A DNA stretch of 64,000 nt from Ananas comosus (lineage: Eukaryota; Streptophyta; Magnoliopsida; Poales; Bromeliaceae). The notes under the pieces are model-generated. The model worked only from the letters and a program-made list of their open reading frames with translations, was not told the origin of the DNA and did no database searches. Below are positions 23,006-34,291 of this stretch, piece by piece. The number at the start of each line of letters is the position of its first letter. The stretch's first letter is position 1. The DNA lies in assembly GCF_001540865.1 (NCBI RefSeq), contig NC_033622.1, forward strand, positions 7,425,147-7,489,146. Reading direction: 5' to 3'. The translations under genes were made by a program, and so were the position numbers.

Positions 23006-24880
23006 CAATTACTGACCTCAGCTCAATGCACCACTAGGCCCCAAAAGAAAGGGTAAGTCTAACAATAATAGTAACGAATAAATTGCATATAAGAAAGCAT
23101 AATTAAGATGCTAAGCTACGACTTACAATTAAACATGGCATTCATAATGCGACTTTATCTTGTCATGGATAATATATATCTATATGTTCACAAGTAATAT
23201 CAAGATTTACTTTATACAGATATGAAAGTGATACTTTGCCATGACTACAATGCATATAAGGATGCAATGAACGACATCTCCTAGCATACTACATGTGTGT
23301 ATGAATACCCAAATGTCCACAACTATGCTAGAAGTATGTCCAAGTAATCCTACTACTACTCTCTGTCTAGTAGTGGTCATAATAAACTCAACACCCTGTC
23401 GATTTCCATTTCCAATTAAGGACCTACCAAAGGTAGTCCAGCTTGTGCCGCCTAAGTGCCTGTGGTAGCCCGACATCCCTACTCTTGGAATGTGTCTGTC
23501 CCACTCGACCCCGTAGGCTTCTCAATACCGCACGAGCGTACATAAGTCGCGTAGGCTAACTTCGGAGTGCCGGCTTGTAGGGAGCGACCCTCACAAGCAT
23601 GTGCGAATGAGCACAAATGGCAAGCAAGCATAGTCAACGTCTCAAATACCCAATCATCATGTCTCTAACATGGCAATATTCACTAGCACCTCGAAGATCT
23701 AGTTCAATGTCTCTAAGTGATGTCCCAACACTCACTTGCTTAGTGCCTCTTTATGACACTTAAGCATCACAACAGATCAAGCCCAAATCTTGTTCTATGT
23801 TTCCATTAAAACATCAATACCAATGATTACCATGACCCGGGCCCAATGCCTCTTTATGACATTGTCCCAATTCTCAAATAGTCCAAGTTCTCAAGCCCTC
23901 TCTAGGCTTCTAACATTCCTAATGTCACAATTGGCATATAGGTTAAATGCATGAAAGCAAGGTTCATTTACATCATAAGGATCATGGTTCCCAATCATAA
24001 ATAGAATGCTAAGTCTCACATGCATACACTCTACCACATAGGGTCTAAAATTTCACTATACATAATATATGCATGTTAAGCATTCTAAAATTCACATTAA
24101 ATACATTTAACAAGGAAATGTATGAATTTCTATTTTACGAAACATGTTTTGCCAAATATGAGCATTCCTCATATCATAGGCTAGGTCAAACCCACCGAAC
24201 CGTCGCGTGCTCCTTCGATTCGCCGAACGGAGTTGTCCACGAGTCTCAAAGTACCCTAAAAGTGATCAGCGAAGAGATACGAGGGCATTACGACCAACCA
24301 TAAGATCAAACATTAACCTAGAAGCAAAAGGGCCAAAACTCACCTCAAGAGAAGAAATCTCTTCCAAAGCTCCAAAAGAGAGCTAGCACCCTTCCAAACC
24401 AAGCCCAAGGAAGGTTCTAAACTAACCAATCTAGCCTCAAAAGCCCTAGATCAAAAAGCCCCAAAATCAACCCTAAACCTCGTTCCTAGGGTTTCATCTC
24501 CCAAAAATCACCAAAACAAGAATCTATAGGAAGAAACATGTTACTAACCCTTTGGAAGCTTCAATCCAAGCTCAAAAGGGTGAAGATCTCCTCTTGGCAA
24601 GCTCCAAGTGCAAGCCTTCAAGCACCAACAAGGTGGGAAGAGGAAGAGAGGCAAGGAAATGCTCCAAGTCCACCAAAACCTTCTCCTTCTTCTTCTTCTC
24701 CTCCTTCTTCTTCTCTTTCTCCTTCTCTCTCTAACAAGGGTGTGGGGAGAGTGTGAGGAGGGAAATGAGAAGAAGAGAGAGGGGATGGGTCATATAGACC
24801 CTCTATTGTAACAAAATCTAGCTGGGTCCCTCAAAAATCCAAAATTGCATCAGCCCGAACTGGGCAGTTTTCGCCCAGAG

Positions 24881-25087
24881 GGACCGGTCTCTCCCCAGCA
24901 GGGATCGGTCTCTCACTGCGAACCCGAAAAACCAACGTTCAGGAACCGGTCTCTCCCTGCGCGGGACCGGTCTCTCACTACGTAGACGCGCTCGGGGACC
25001 GGTCTCGCCCGCCAGGGACCAGTTGCCTCAGGGCTGCCGCAGCACTGCTCACTGGGGGACCGGTCTCTCCTTCCAGGGACCGGTCCC
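24881..25087. repeat. ACCGGT palindrome cluster in solo LTR
   Basis: About seven copies of GGGACCGGTCTC-like words in 207 bases, near the start of the LTR in its sense direction. Confidence 0.8.
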
Positions 25088-25244
25088 CGAGAGTAAAAAC
25101 TCTCAGGACTTGTCCAGAATTTCAGTTTTCGAACTTTTTAGGTCGGAAAACATTCTACAACCCCCCACCAAGTGTGGAAAAGCTCGAAATACATCCAAAC
25201 ACTCGAACCTCGCAATTTGCGAAGGTCCAGTGTGCTACATGTTG

Positions 25245-26225
25245 TGAACCTAAACCCATCTAACTTAATGGACTGAGCCCTCTCAAACCTAAATTCCCAC
25301 ATCTATATATATTACAGTTTTTGGCTGGGCTTCTCTTAAGCTCCAATTACTATTACTGTCTTAGTCCATTTGATTCAAAACCAAACCTAGATAACGATCT
25401 TAATTTGGATATAGTTAAATGGATGATTTAACCCATTTGATTTAATTAGCTCAAGTTGATCTAATTAACAGAATGGACCATATTAAATTGGCATAGCCTA
25501 TTTGATTAAAATCCAAGTTTAGAATCAAGTTCATATTGGATTTGAATCCATAAAAGCTAAATGGCTGGCCCAATAGTAGAATTAAATGGGCTCAATTGGC
25601 CTATTTAAAATCTGGTTCGAGTTTGGGCCATGAAGCCCATTGTCTTGTTTGGACCAGTTGAATTTAATTTGAGGACCAACCTGTAAATTTAGAAAGTTTG
25701 TCTAGAGACTAATTTGTGAAACGAGTAACTTTTTCATTTTCATTCCATTTCAGACGGTTCAAGTATTGTTGAATTTTTCATTTCAATTTTGATTTTGATA
25801 ATTCAAAAATTGATACTGTACTTTATCTTTCAATTAATACCATCTCTAGATTATTTTCTATTGTTTATTAATACTATTTCACAGCCAATAACTAAATTAA
25901 ATTTTCAGTTGAGGTATTATAATGTCAGCAAAGAGGATGATGACTATTGCTTGATTATGTATACTATTGCAAACTTCTGGTGCTTTGATCTTGCTTGGAT
26001 TCTTTCCTCAATTGTATCTTCTTTTTTTTGTTCAATTTCAAATGATTATATTTGTGATCCATACTTTTATTACTAAATCACTTATTCTTACTATTAGTTA
26101 CAAATATTACTTTCTAAACAGTTTCCTATGGATCTTATCATCAACCTAAGTTAACTTCTGAAATAGAACAATTAGGCAAGGATTTAGAATTTGAGATTTT
26201 TTTAGTATTTAGAATCATTCAAAAT
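25245..26225. other. Region without a recognisable gene
   Basis: Sequence of mixed AT content with repeated CAATTGG and CCATTTGATT words. One 95-residue frame (25789-26076) has no family signature. It may be inner sequence of the CACTA element. Confidence 0.5.
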
Positions 26226-26299
26226 TTGCAGAAAGAACCTACTCCACAATCCATCCGCAGAACCATTCCGGGGAGGAAAAAAAATTTAAAAAAAAAGAA

Positions 26300-26582
26300 A
26301 ATCCTCATGCGTTTCCGACTTTACGAAACTGATGAATCGGAGGCCAAAAATGATAGAATTTTAGGGCCGAAAGAGAGTCGAGAAAGTGCAACTTATCGGC
26401 ACAAGGCGTCCCGCTCGGAATGCTGTTTCCAGATTGGTGCTGCACGTCAAAACGAGCGCCCAAGCTCAAAGTTACAGTCATTTTTTCGAACCCGGGCGTG
26501 AATTGCACCAAGCGCGTCTTACTGCGCCCCAACCCGCACACCGCAGAGTCGCCATAAGAAGGCCGGCCGACACAATATTTTT
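26300..26582 (+). other. 5S rDNA upstream spacer, left arm of an inverted pair
   Basis: It matches, in reverse, the DNA at about 26872-27150: shared words are GATGAATCGGAGG, GGTGCTGCAC, TTTTTTCGAACCCGG and GAGTCGCCATAAG. The ATAAG near -30 before the 5S start resembles the TATA-like element of plant 5S spacers. Confidence 0.65.
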
Positions 26583-26703
26583 GAATGTGATCATATCAGC
26601 ACTAAAGCATAGGATCCCATCAGAACTCTGCAGTTAAGCGTGCTTGGGCGAGAGTAGTACTAGGATCGGTGACCCCTTGGGAAGTCCTTGTGTTGCATCC
26701 CTC
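26583..26703 (+). rRNA. 5S rRNA copy, near complete
   Basis: It aligns along its whole length to the plant 5S rRNA. The internal promoter region (AGTTAAGCGTGCTTGGGCGA) is intact, as are GAGAGTAGTACTAGGAT and GGGAAGTCC. Changes include GAATGTGATCATATC at the start, CTCTGCAG for the usual CTCCGAAG, and CGGTGACCCCT in box C. A T-run (CTCCTTTTT) that could end Pol III transcription follows. It stands alone apart from the inverted copy to the right and is more likely a dispersed pseudocopy than part of the working array. Confidence 0.85.
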
Positions 26704-26756
26704 CTTTTTGCCGGCGGCCCGAGCGAATCCGATCGGACCATTTTCTCAACAGTTTA

Positions 26757-26871
26757 AACAACACAAGGACTTCCCAGGGGGTCACCCATCTGAGTACTAC
26801 TCTCGCCCAAGCACGCTTAACTGCGGAGTTATGATAGGATTTGGTGCTTTCGTTTTGGTATGATCGCATCC
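26757..26871 (-). rRNA. 5S rRNA copy, inverted, last few bases missing
   Basis: On the minus strand it starts GGATGCGATCATACC, the canonical 5S start, at 26871. It keeps AGTTAAGCGTGCTTGGGCGA and GATGGGTGACC. The middle has changes (AAAACGAAAGCACCAAATCC for AGCACTAAAGCACCGGATCC). The final eight or so bases are replaced by TTTAAAC. It faces the plus-strand copy tail to tail with about 53 bases between. Confidence 0.8.
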
Positions 26872-27150
26872 GAAAATATTGTGTCGGTCGGCTCTCTTAT
26901 GGCGACTCCGTGGTGCGTGGGTTGGGCCGCAGTAAGGCGCATTTGGCGTGATTCACGTCCGGGTTCGAAAAAACGGTCGTAACTTTACGCTCGGGCGCGC
27001 GATTTTGATGTGCAGCACCAATCCATGAACAACACTCTGAGCTGGACGCCTTGGGCCAATAAGCTACGCTTTCTCAGCCCTCCTTCAGCCCTCGAAAATT
27101 CTGTCGTTTCTGACCTCCGATTCATCAATTTCTTAAAGCCGCAATGTACG
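26872..27150 (-). other. 5S rDNA upstream spacer, right arm of the inverted pair
   Basis: This is the spacer belonging to the minus-strand 5S copy and the inverted partner of 26300-26582. The two arms differ at many bases, so the inversion is not recent. Confidence 0.65.
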
Positions 27151-27399
27151 AAGATTTTCTTTTTTTATTTTTTTTCTATTGGTTAAAATTCAAACAAGTA
27201 TTTTGTTATTGAAGCTCTTTGAATATTGAGATCTTAATTTGAGAGTTAAGACTATTTGTTACAAATTATTAATGTTCTTTAGTTATGACTTTTTAAAATA
27301 CTTTAATTTATTAGAGTATTTTGTTGTAATCAAGCATTTTAATATTAATTGCAATTGCTGTTATAAATCTTATTTAGCAATCATTTAGTATATTTTTCG

Positions 27400-27600
27400 C
27401 CACAATTATAATTAAATTATAGTGACATTTATAATAGTTACTGTTAGTATTTAGTGGCATTTGTTTAGACTTTACCGACCGCCGAAATAAATGCCTTGAT
27501 AGTGGTAATTATAATAATTGCCACAAAACTATTTAGTGGCAATTGTAATTGCAGAAAGTTTAAAAAATAATCGTCACTAAAATTTAATATTGTTGTAGTG
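27400..27600 (+). mobile_element. Right terminal region of a CACTA element
   Basis: The segment ends TTGTTGTAGTG, the reverse of the CACTACAAC terminal repeat. It contains several subterminal words in both directions (TTAGTGGCA, TTGCCAC, AGTGGTAATTAT). The three bases after it are TCA. A matching left end was not found in the window. The transposase remnant on the same strand at 20840 is the likely partner. Confidence 0.65.
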
Positions 27601-29450
27601 TCATGAAAATATTTTCCTACCGTTTCGGCTATCTATAAATTTAGGCCGAAATCTTAGGTCCTTAGAAGTTTCTTTTCATTATATCCAAAGTCCGCTAAAT
27701 TACATCCGTTCATGTTCCGCGCAATTTAAGCAGCCGAATGTAGCGTGTTTTAATCAAGATCAAGTCACAGCGCAAAAACTGAGCCAAAAAACTTGAGTCT
27801 CTAAATTTTGTAATTTTTTGTTTTGATCTGAGCCAAAAAAAAACTTGAGCCTCTAAATATTGTAACATTTTGCTTTGATCAATAAATGAATTCTTTTCTA
27901 TTTTATTTCGGCAAGCGATTACTATATTTTAAACCTTGAAACAAAATACCTACAACTTAATAAAATATAAGCACTGAATATTCTTAATTTTAAAAAGATA
28001 AGGATCGGATCCAGATATCCTAAGTTTGTAAATTTTAGTAATAGATAATAAAAGTGATTGATTCAAGTAACATACATCAAAACAAACAACTAGAAGAACA
28101 AAGTGCTTTTAGAAAACCTTAAACTTCACAGCATATAAATTAACTCCACCATTGAGATTTAAATTTTATCAATCCAAACAAGTAGATAATTTAGACTTCT
28201 AGCTTAGCTTGATCCAAAATGATCTACATTGGTCAAAGTGATTTGAAGCTCACAACGTGCAATTAATCCGAATTTAAACAACTAATTATTACATACCGTA
28301 CGTGTCCGAATCCTATAAATAAAAGTGAGAAACCAAGTTAAAACTTATATATATAGATAGAGATCCAATAATTGTTGCTTCTAGGTATACATAAGCTTTG
28401 CTATTTGAAATTTCCAAATGAATATTTCATGGTGCATAACGTATACGTGGCAAAAATTTTTTTTATATATATATATATATAGCATGTGTTATGAAAGGAG
28501 ACATAGAATTAAGTTCGGTTAAGCACCTCCTACCATTATTGATCTTGTCTAGAATATAAAATATCTGTTTCTATAAATGAATATCTCATTTGAATATAAT
28601 TATCTTTCGATTTTTTTAACTCCAAATAGATAGAAATATTCCCTCAGTAGCCTAGGACAATATAGGGAGGAAACTATAGATTCCGCTCTATTTGGTGGAG
28701 TCACACATGCTTAAATTGTCCAAAGAGTGAGCACTTTCACATTAGTTTTTGGGCACCATGTGTTTAATAATTTGTTTGATTTGGAGCTCTTTTTTGAGTA
28801 GGTCCGTTAGGTGAAGTCGCATTATTTTCTAACGTAACTGCTAACTGTAAAAGATTCAAATTAGAGTGTTTTATTTTTATTCTTAGACTTCTGTCTCGAA
28901 GATCCACCCTCATGAAACTCTATGGCCTCAAAACTCTTTATTTTTTTTTACAATAAACACAAGGGACTTTGAACCTCTAACCTTTTAGATAATTTTTAGA
29001 TAATAACTTATAACTACTATAATCTTTTATTTTAGCAAAAAGTTTCTGCGAAGGTGAGCTAGATAATATAGTTTAACTTCAGACTTAGAACATCTATACA
29101 AGTAAGATATGAATAAAGTTACTCAAAAGATACTCAGTTTATAATGAACTTATCCTCCAATAATAACGTTGATTGCTGCAAAAATAAAAATTTTTAAATT
29201 GTTGTTTCTTTTTCTATTTTTAATGTTAATAATATTTTCTTTTCTTTTCTTTGAATAGAAGCATAAGTTTTAGATGTTAAGCATGCGCTCGTTTCGCTAT
29301 CAAAATTCTATAGCAGAGAAGCCATTTTCAAAGTGGTCACTTTAAAGCATATAATGATGAGCTCCCGAGTTGTCACTTTCAAACATATATTAATGCAATA
29401 AGACCAAACAAAGTTTCTAAAAATCAAAAAACAAAAAGAAAAAAAAAAAA
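27601..29450. other. Gene-poor AT-rich DNA with a short tandem duplication
   Basis: No coding or RNA gene was recognised. At 27778-27882 a unit of about 53 bases is repeated twice (TGAGCCAAAAAA, ACTTGAG, CTCTAAAT, TTTTGATC). Confidence 0.5.
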
Positions 29451-29485
29451 ACAACAGCAGCAGCAACAACAACAACAACTGCTAC
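29430..29485. repeat. A-rich run and CAG/CAA trinucleotide repeat
   Basis: An A-run leads into AACAACAGCAGCAGCAACAA and further CAA units. Confidence 0.85.
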
Positions 29486-29570
29486 TACGTACTACATGGA
29501 TATCCTATTTAACAGGTGTATATTTTACACCTTTATATTAATCAAAGGTTTAAAATTATTATAGAGTTTT

Positions 29571-29619
<49 letters not shown>

Positions 29620-29620
29620 G
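29571..29620. repeat. TAA/TTA trinucleotide repeat that inverts in the middle
   Basis: A run of AAT units turns directly into a run of TTA units, so the whole tract is self-complementary. Confidence 0.9.
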
Positions 29621-29772
29621 AGACCGGTGGATAAAGAGAACTAAGTCTACAACCTGCCATCCATGAGTACTTTGCTATCTCATCCTTACATCTAAAGCTT
29701 TAAATTAGGGTTTAATTTTTTAAAAAATTTTGGCAATAAAAAAAGGAGAGCAATAGAACATGAAGAAATATA

Positions 29773-30234
29773 AGTAGGAATGTCAATAGGTAAGATTTGG
29801 GGCAAAATTTTAAACATCTGAATCCATATCCAGCAATCAAGTTGAAAATTCAAATTCGAATCATAATCCAAATCCGAAGCCACATCCGAATCCGATGGAT
29901 TTAGAAAATCCATATCCAAACCTAAAATCCGAACCCAAAATTCTAAATATGAAACAATCATTTATCTTTACTGATTTGAAAATATATCATATTAAGATTT
30001 ATATTTTTAAAAATATGAATTCAAATATAAAGCCAAATATTTTATATATTTTAGATAATACAAAATCTATTCAAGTTGAGATCGGATTCAAATGTGGATT
30101 GGGTAGCTAGAGACAAAATTCATACTTGAATCTAGATCGGTCCGATTTTTATTTTTTTATATCTGTATTCGAAATCATATCTACTGAGCATCGGATTTAC
30201 TCGTCTAGCTCGAATTCGGGTACTAAGTTGACAT
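29773..30234. mobile_element. hAT-like MITE
   Basis: Ends GGAATGTCAA and TTGACATTC are inverted repeats. The inside has repeated AATCCGAA/ATCCATATCC words and no coding. Flanks ATAAGTAG and ATAAATAT could be a decayed 8-bp target duplication. Confidence 0.5.
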
Positions 30235-30274
30235 TCATAAATATGAGCCATTAAATGACAAAGTTAAACAATGA

Positions 30275-31414
30275 GGCTCCGTTTGGATACCTTTAAAAAC
30301 GTAGCATAGTTAAACTATGCTACACCGGTAGGATATTTATCCTATGAAGCATTTGGGAGAAAAAAAAAATACCGTAATTTTTGGAGTATAGTTAAACTAT
30401 ACTCTAAAAAATTGAGTAAAATTATAATCCACTCTAACCAAAGAAAAAGAATTCCACTATTCTTCGGCAAAAATGTATAAAGTTCTTATAACTTTCAAAT
30501 TTCAACATGAAATTTTAAATTTCAACATAGATTTTAAATTTTAAATTTTAAATTTTACGATCTAATTTATATTCAAATTTTTAATTTCAAATTTAAAATG
30601 TGAATCTTCACTTTGAAATATCAAAAATTAAATTTTATAATTTCAAAATTTAAATGTCAAATTTTAAATTTTAAATTTTTTAATTTTATAGATTCAAATT
30701 TTAATTTTCGAATATCAAATTTTAAATTTTAGTTTACAAATAATAAAATTTCAAATTTTAAATTTTTTAATTTATAATTTCAATTTTTAATTCTAAATTT
30801 TTAATTTTCAATTTTAATTTTTAAATTTCAAATATCATAGTTGAAATTTCAAATTTTGAACTTCAAATTTTAAATTTATTGTTTAGATTTTAAATTTAAA
30901 ATTCTAAATTTAAAATTTAAAATTCTANTTTTAAATTTTAAATTTTAAATTTTAAATTTTAAATCTCAAATCTCATAGTTCAAATTTCAAATTTGACCTT
31001 TAAATTTTAAATTTATTTTTAAAATTTTAAATTTAAATTCTAAATTTAAAATTGTAAATTTAAAATTTAAAATTTTTTATTTTAAAATTATAAATTTTAA
31101 AATTTTAAAATTAAATTTAGATTTTTATATTTTAAATTTTTAATTTTAAAATTTTAAAATTTAGAATTTAAAATTTAAAATTTCACATTTCACATATCAA
31201 ATTTTAAGTTTTAAATTTCATTGAAATTTGAAATTTTAGCTTTTAATTTTAAAATTTAGAGAAATTCCGTGAAACTGCAAAATGCGCATCCAAACAGTTT
31301 AAAAATTGAATCCATGAAATTTTTTTAGAGTTACAGAATTTCCTATTTCATTTTGGCCAAAACCACAGTTTATAAATTCCGTGGAGATTTTTTACTGTGT
31401 ATCCAAACAGATCC
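30275..31414. mobile_element. PIF/Harbinger-like MITE, TSD TGA, AT-rich body
   Basis: Ends GGCTCCGTTTGGATAC and (reversed right end) GGATCTGTTTGGATAC match at 14 of 16 positions. TGA flanks both sides as a 3-bp duplication. There is a palindrome GTAGCATAGTT-A-AACTATGCTAC near the left end. From about 30480 to 31260 the body is an array of AAATTT words with a single N at 30927. No transposase is encoded. Confidence 0.7.
30480..31260. repeat. AAATTTT/AAATTTAAA low-complexity array
   Basis: About 780 bases made almost only of AAATTT, TTTTAAA and TTCAAAT words, alternating in both orientations. It is highly self-complementary and interrupted by one N at 30927. Confidence 0.85.
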
Positions 31415-32427
31415 TGAATGTAGCATATTATGCTTGGAAAATAAATCCAAGTCACAGAAAATTAAGGATGTAAATCTTCCACCTGTATTGTAATTAGCAC
31501 GTATATGCAGCATTATTTAAAGAAGATGAAAAAAAAACAAACAAACAAACCAAGTCAGTAATGACAATGCAAGCTAGTTGAAATCTCAAAAATGTAGAAG
31601 GGGCACTTGGACACGCAAATATGAAGGGCACATGGGGAGTCCTCATAAGCTTTTCTCCAACCACCATGCATGCATGTATACAGTAATTAATTTTTTTTTT
31701 TTTTAAAAAAGAGTGTGTTAGCTGAAAAAAAAAAGAGTGTGTTAGCTCAAATTAGAAGCAAAGCTGCAAACGCACACCTACCAATCTCATTAATTAATTA
31801 AGTAAAACCATAATTAAATAAATAAAGGTATGATTTTATACGCATCCCTATAAATTTTTTATTAAAGTATAGATTTATTGCTGCAAATATTTAATTATAA
31901 AATCTATCTCTCGAAGTTTCAAAATATATAAATTTATTTTTGCAGATTAATTATCATTAATTAGCCATTGATTTTTTTTACCATTTGGACTGTTAGTATA
32001 ATTAAAAAATATTTATTTAAAGATAGAAATATATATATATATATTATTTTTGTGGGAGAAAATTTAACTTAAATTGATCAATTAATAGAGAAGAATATAT
32101 ACGCAAACTATGTAACTTTAATTTAAAAAAGTACACATTTGGTCATGCATTGAAACTTTCTTATGAGAATATATATATATAGATGTTCACTTTTGTTATT
32201 TTGAAGGGATGCATGTACAATTTAATCCTTAATAAAGGGGTAAAAGAAATTGTATTTACATACTCTAAAAAAAATATATAGATCTTACACTTCTAATCCT
32301 AAAATTTTCAAAAATTTAAATAATTTTTAATGAAGTCTAAAAAAATTGATCTGATAAATTTTAATAAAAAAATTATTAATTTTTAGATGAAATGGGTGTA
32401 GGATATATATTTCACTTTAGATGTATT
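31415..32427. other. AT-rich DNA without a gene
   Basis: It contains a 23-bp direct repeat (AAGAGTGTGTTAGCT, about 31711-31750) and short foldback fragments. No gene seen. Confidence 0.5.
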
Positions 32428-32429
32428 AT

Positions 32430-32806
32430 TAATATTGGGATAATTAAACTTCAAATGCCACCCATTCATACTTTCTCATTTTAATATTCTGTGATGTAAA
32501 GTGTATCAATTTAGTACTATATGATTTTATTTTTCTTTTTTTTTTTCAACCCTTTCATTAATTTTTCGTTAAATTATTTATAAAAAATTTCAAATAATCC
32601 ATTTATAATTGATCGAATATTTACTTTAGTATCCTTTAATTTTAACTTTATTATTGATTTAACGAAAAAAAATTAGCGAAGTAAATAATAAAAAAAATAT
32701 AAAATCACATAGTACGAAAATAATACACTTTAAATCACCGAATATTAAAATAAAAAAAATATAAAACTACGAGAATATTATTTAAAGTTTTTCTTAATAT
32801 TACTCA
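32430..32806. mobile_element. Foldback MITE
   Basis: Long imperfect inverted arms: GTGATGTAAAGTGTATCA on the left pairs with AATACACTTTAAATCAC on the right. TTTCGTTAAAT pairs with ATTTAACGAAAA nearer the centre. No coding. Confidence 0.65.
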
Positions 32807-32839
32807 ATAATTAAATAAGTAAATAAATAAATAAATAAA

Positions 32840-32963
32840 CACCTCGTCGCTACGGTCGCCTTTCTTAGGTACGTCCCTATATATATATATATCCACCTCT
32901 CACCCTCATTATCCTCGTGACGTGTCCACTACGCCCCAGAGTTTATCCATACTTTTCGTATAG

Positions 32964-33017
<54 letters not shown>

Positions 33018-33215
33018 GTACCATGTACACGTACCATGCACGTACGTACCCTTTTCATACTTTGTAGGGTGGGGTTGCATGTAACGGGTGGTGACACTGA
33101 ACAGTGGGGCCCACGACGAGTGCTTTTCGCGGCTTTGTCCCCTCCACGCCCCCACGTGACGCTCCCACCACCTCTTCCATTTTGAGTCTTTGACCAGATT
33201 CTCTCTCTCTCCTCG
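32840..33215. promoter_or_regulatory. GC-richer low-copy island with promoter-like words
   Basis: In an AT-rich setting it has GACGTGTCC, a G-box CCCACGTGAC, GGGGCCCAC and a W-box-like TTTGACC, plus CT repeats. These are common in plant promoters. No gene starts on either side within the window, so it may be a displaced or dead promoter. Confidence 0.3.
32968..33012. repeat. TA microsatellite
   Basis: About 22 TA units running into TACACACGTACC. Confidence 0.95.
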
Positions 33216-33363
33216 GATACGAAAATATTATTATTATTATTATTAATTATTATAATAATAAGAGGCATGTTTACCTAGCTAGTTTTATTATGTTAACTCT
33301 GTCGGATGTTTCCTTCTTTCGTTCCAGTATTTTTTTAGTGTTTATAATCATTGTATTTTAATT

Positions 33364-33793
33364 AAGGATTAATTTCATACAAATCTCAATAAATACAGTA
33401 AATTATAAATATATCCTTACAAAATTTAATTTTTATATATATGTTGCTTTTACAAAAGTTGTAATATTTTCATATATATCCATCTGGTTTTTTTACCGTT
33501 AAAGCACTCTTTATTTTTATAAGTGAAATGACTTTTTTGTCATCATAAACACGTCCCTCAAAAAGTCCCAACAGTATAATATAAGAGAGATAATTAAAAA
33601 GTTATCTCATAAACTAACTAGAATTAAGCATTTTAACCTGTGGTTAACTAAAATTTTTTAACGGATTTTAACGACAGGAACATACTTGAAAACATTAGGA
33701 GTTTTTGCAGAGACAATATATAAAAGTCGAACTATGTAGGGATATATTTATAATTCACTATGTTTGCAGGGACCTGTATGAAATTAACCCTTT
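33364..33793. mobile_element. Foldback MITE with about 55-bp terminal inverted repeats
   Basis: The left end AAGGATTAATTTCATAC pairs with the right end (reversed AAGGGTTAATTTCATAC). The pairing continues inward through TATAAATATATCC / GGATATATTTATA. TTAA lies on both flanks. No coding. Confidence 0.75.
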
Positions 33794-33938
33794 AATTAAT
33801 ATCTACTACATACGTTAGTCAAATCTCAGTGTTCCGGAGGGAGTACGTAATAGAAAATATTTTATTTATTTTGATAAAAATTATTATATTAGATTATATA
33901 GATCGTATTGTTTTGTTATATTAAAAAAATATAGAAGC

Positions 33939-34088
33939 GGGTGGCAAAGGGTTTGGTGATTGGTACCCGAGACCCAAGTTCGAATCCTAGTTGATTCACA
34001 TTTCCAGCTAAGTTTATTTTTAAAATGAAATAAACAAAACGGATAGCGTGCTATCTATCTCTCAAAAAAAAAAAGAAAAAAAAAAAGC
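33939..34088 (+). mobile_element. SINE with tRNA-like promoter and poly-A tail
   Basis: A box-A-like stretch (TGGCAAAGGGTTTGGTGA) is followed by a clear box B, AGTTCGAATCC, with the usual spacing for Pol III. The body ends in a run of A with one G. AGAAGC flanks both sides (33933-33938 and 34089-34094) as a likely target duplication. The length is about 150 bases. Confidence 0.75.
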
Positions 34089-34291
34089 AGAAGCAGATCC
34101 TTACATATTATTTTAAATTTTTTTTTTTACTTCATAGATTTTGATAACTTTTTGTATTGAAAAGTCTTACACCTAATTTATATTGGCATGCAGTGTCTAA
34201 TTAATAACTGTCACTTACGTATTTGAAAAGACTGTGGGCACTTAATTAATTTGGCCACTGAGTCGAAAACTAATACGAGAGAAAATATATA

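Larger units (their letters stand above)
22549..25239 (-). mobile_element. Solo LTR (family S), minus orientation, TSD TGTTG
   Basis: On the plus strand it begins TGTCACGCCCCGGG and ends GTGTGCTACA, that is TG...CA on the minus strand. The five bases on both sides (22544-22548 and 25240-25244) are TGTTG, a perfect target duplication. It carries no coding. It has the hairpin module (22949-23005), two ATAAAG hairpins (23740-23761 and 23844-23864) and an ACCGGT palindrome cluster (24881-25087). The 2.7-kb size and missing internal part indicate LTR-LTR recombination. Several chance frames lie inside. Confidence 0.95.

Noticed and set aside
25789..26076. A 95-residue hydrophobic frame as a host gene
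   Set aside because: AT-rich codon bias gives Phe, Ile and Tyr by chance. There is no homology signal and no promoter context.
26226..27160. 5S sequences as part of a Cassandra-type TRIM element
   Set aside because: Cassandra LTRs carry 5S in direct orientation with TG...CA ends and a primer site. Here the copies are inverted, each has a long 5S-type spacer, and no LTR ends or primer site were found.
32943..33268. Minus-strand frames with long Tyr-Ile or Asn repeats
   Set aside because: They are translations of the TA and TTA microsatellites.
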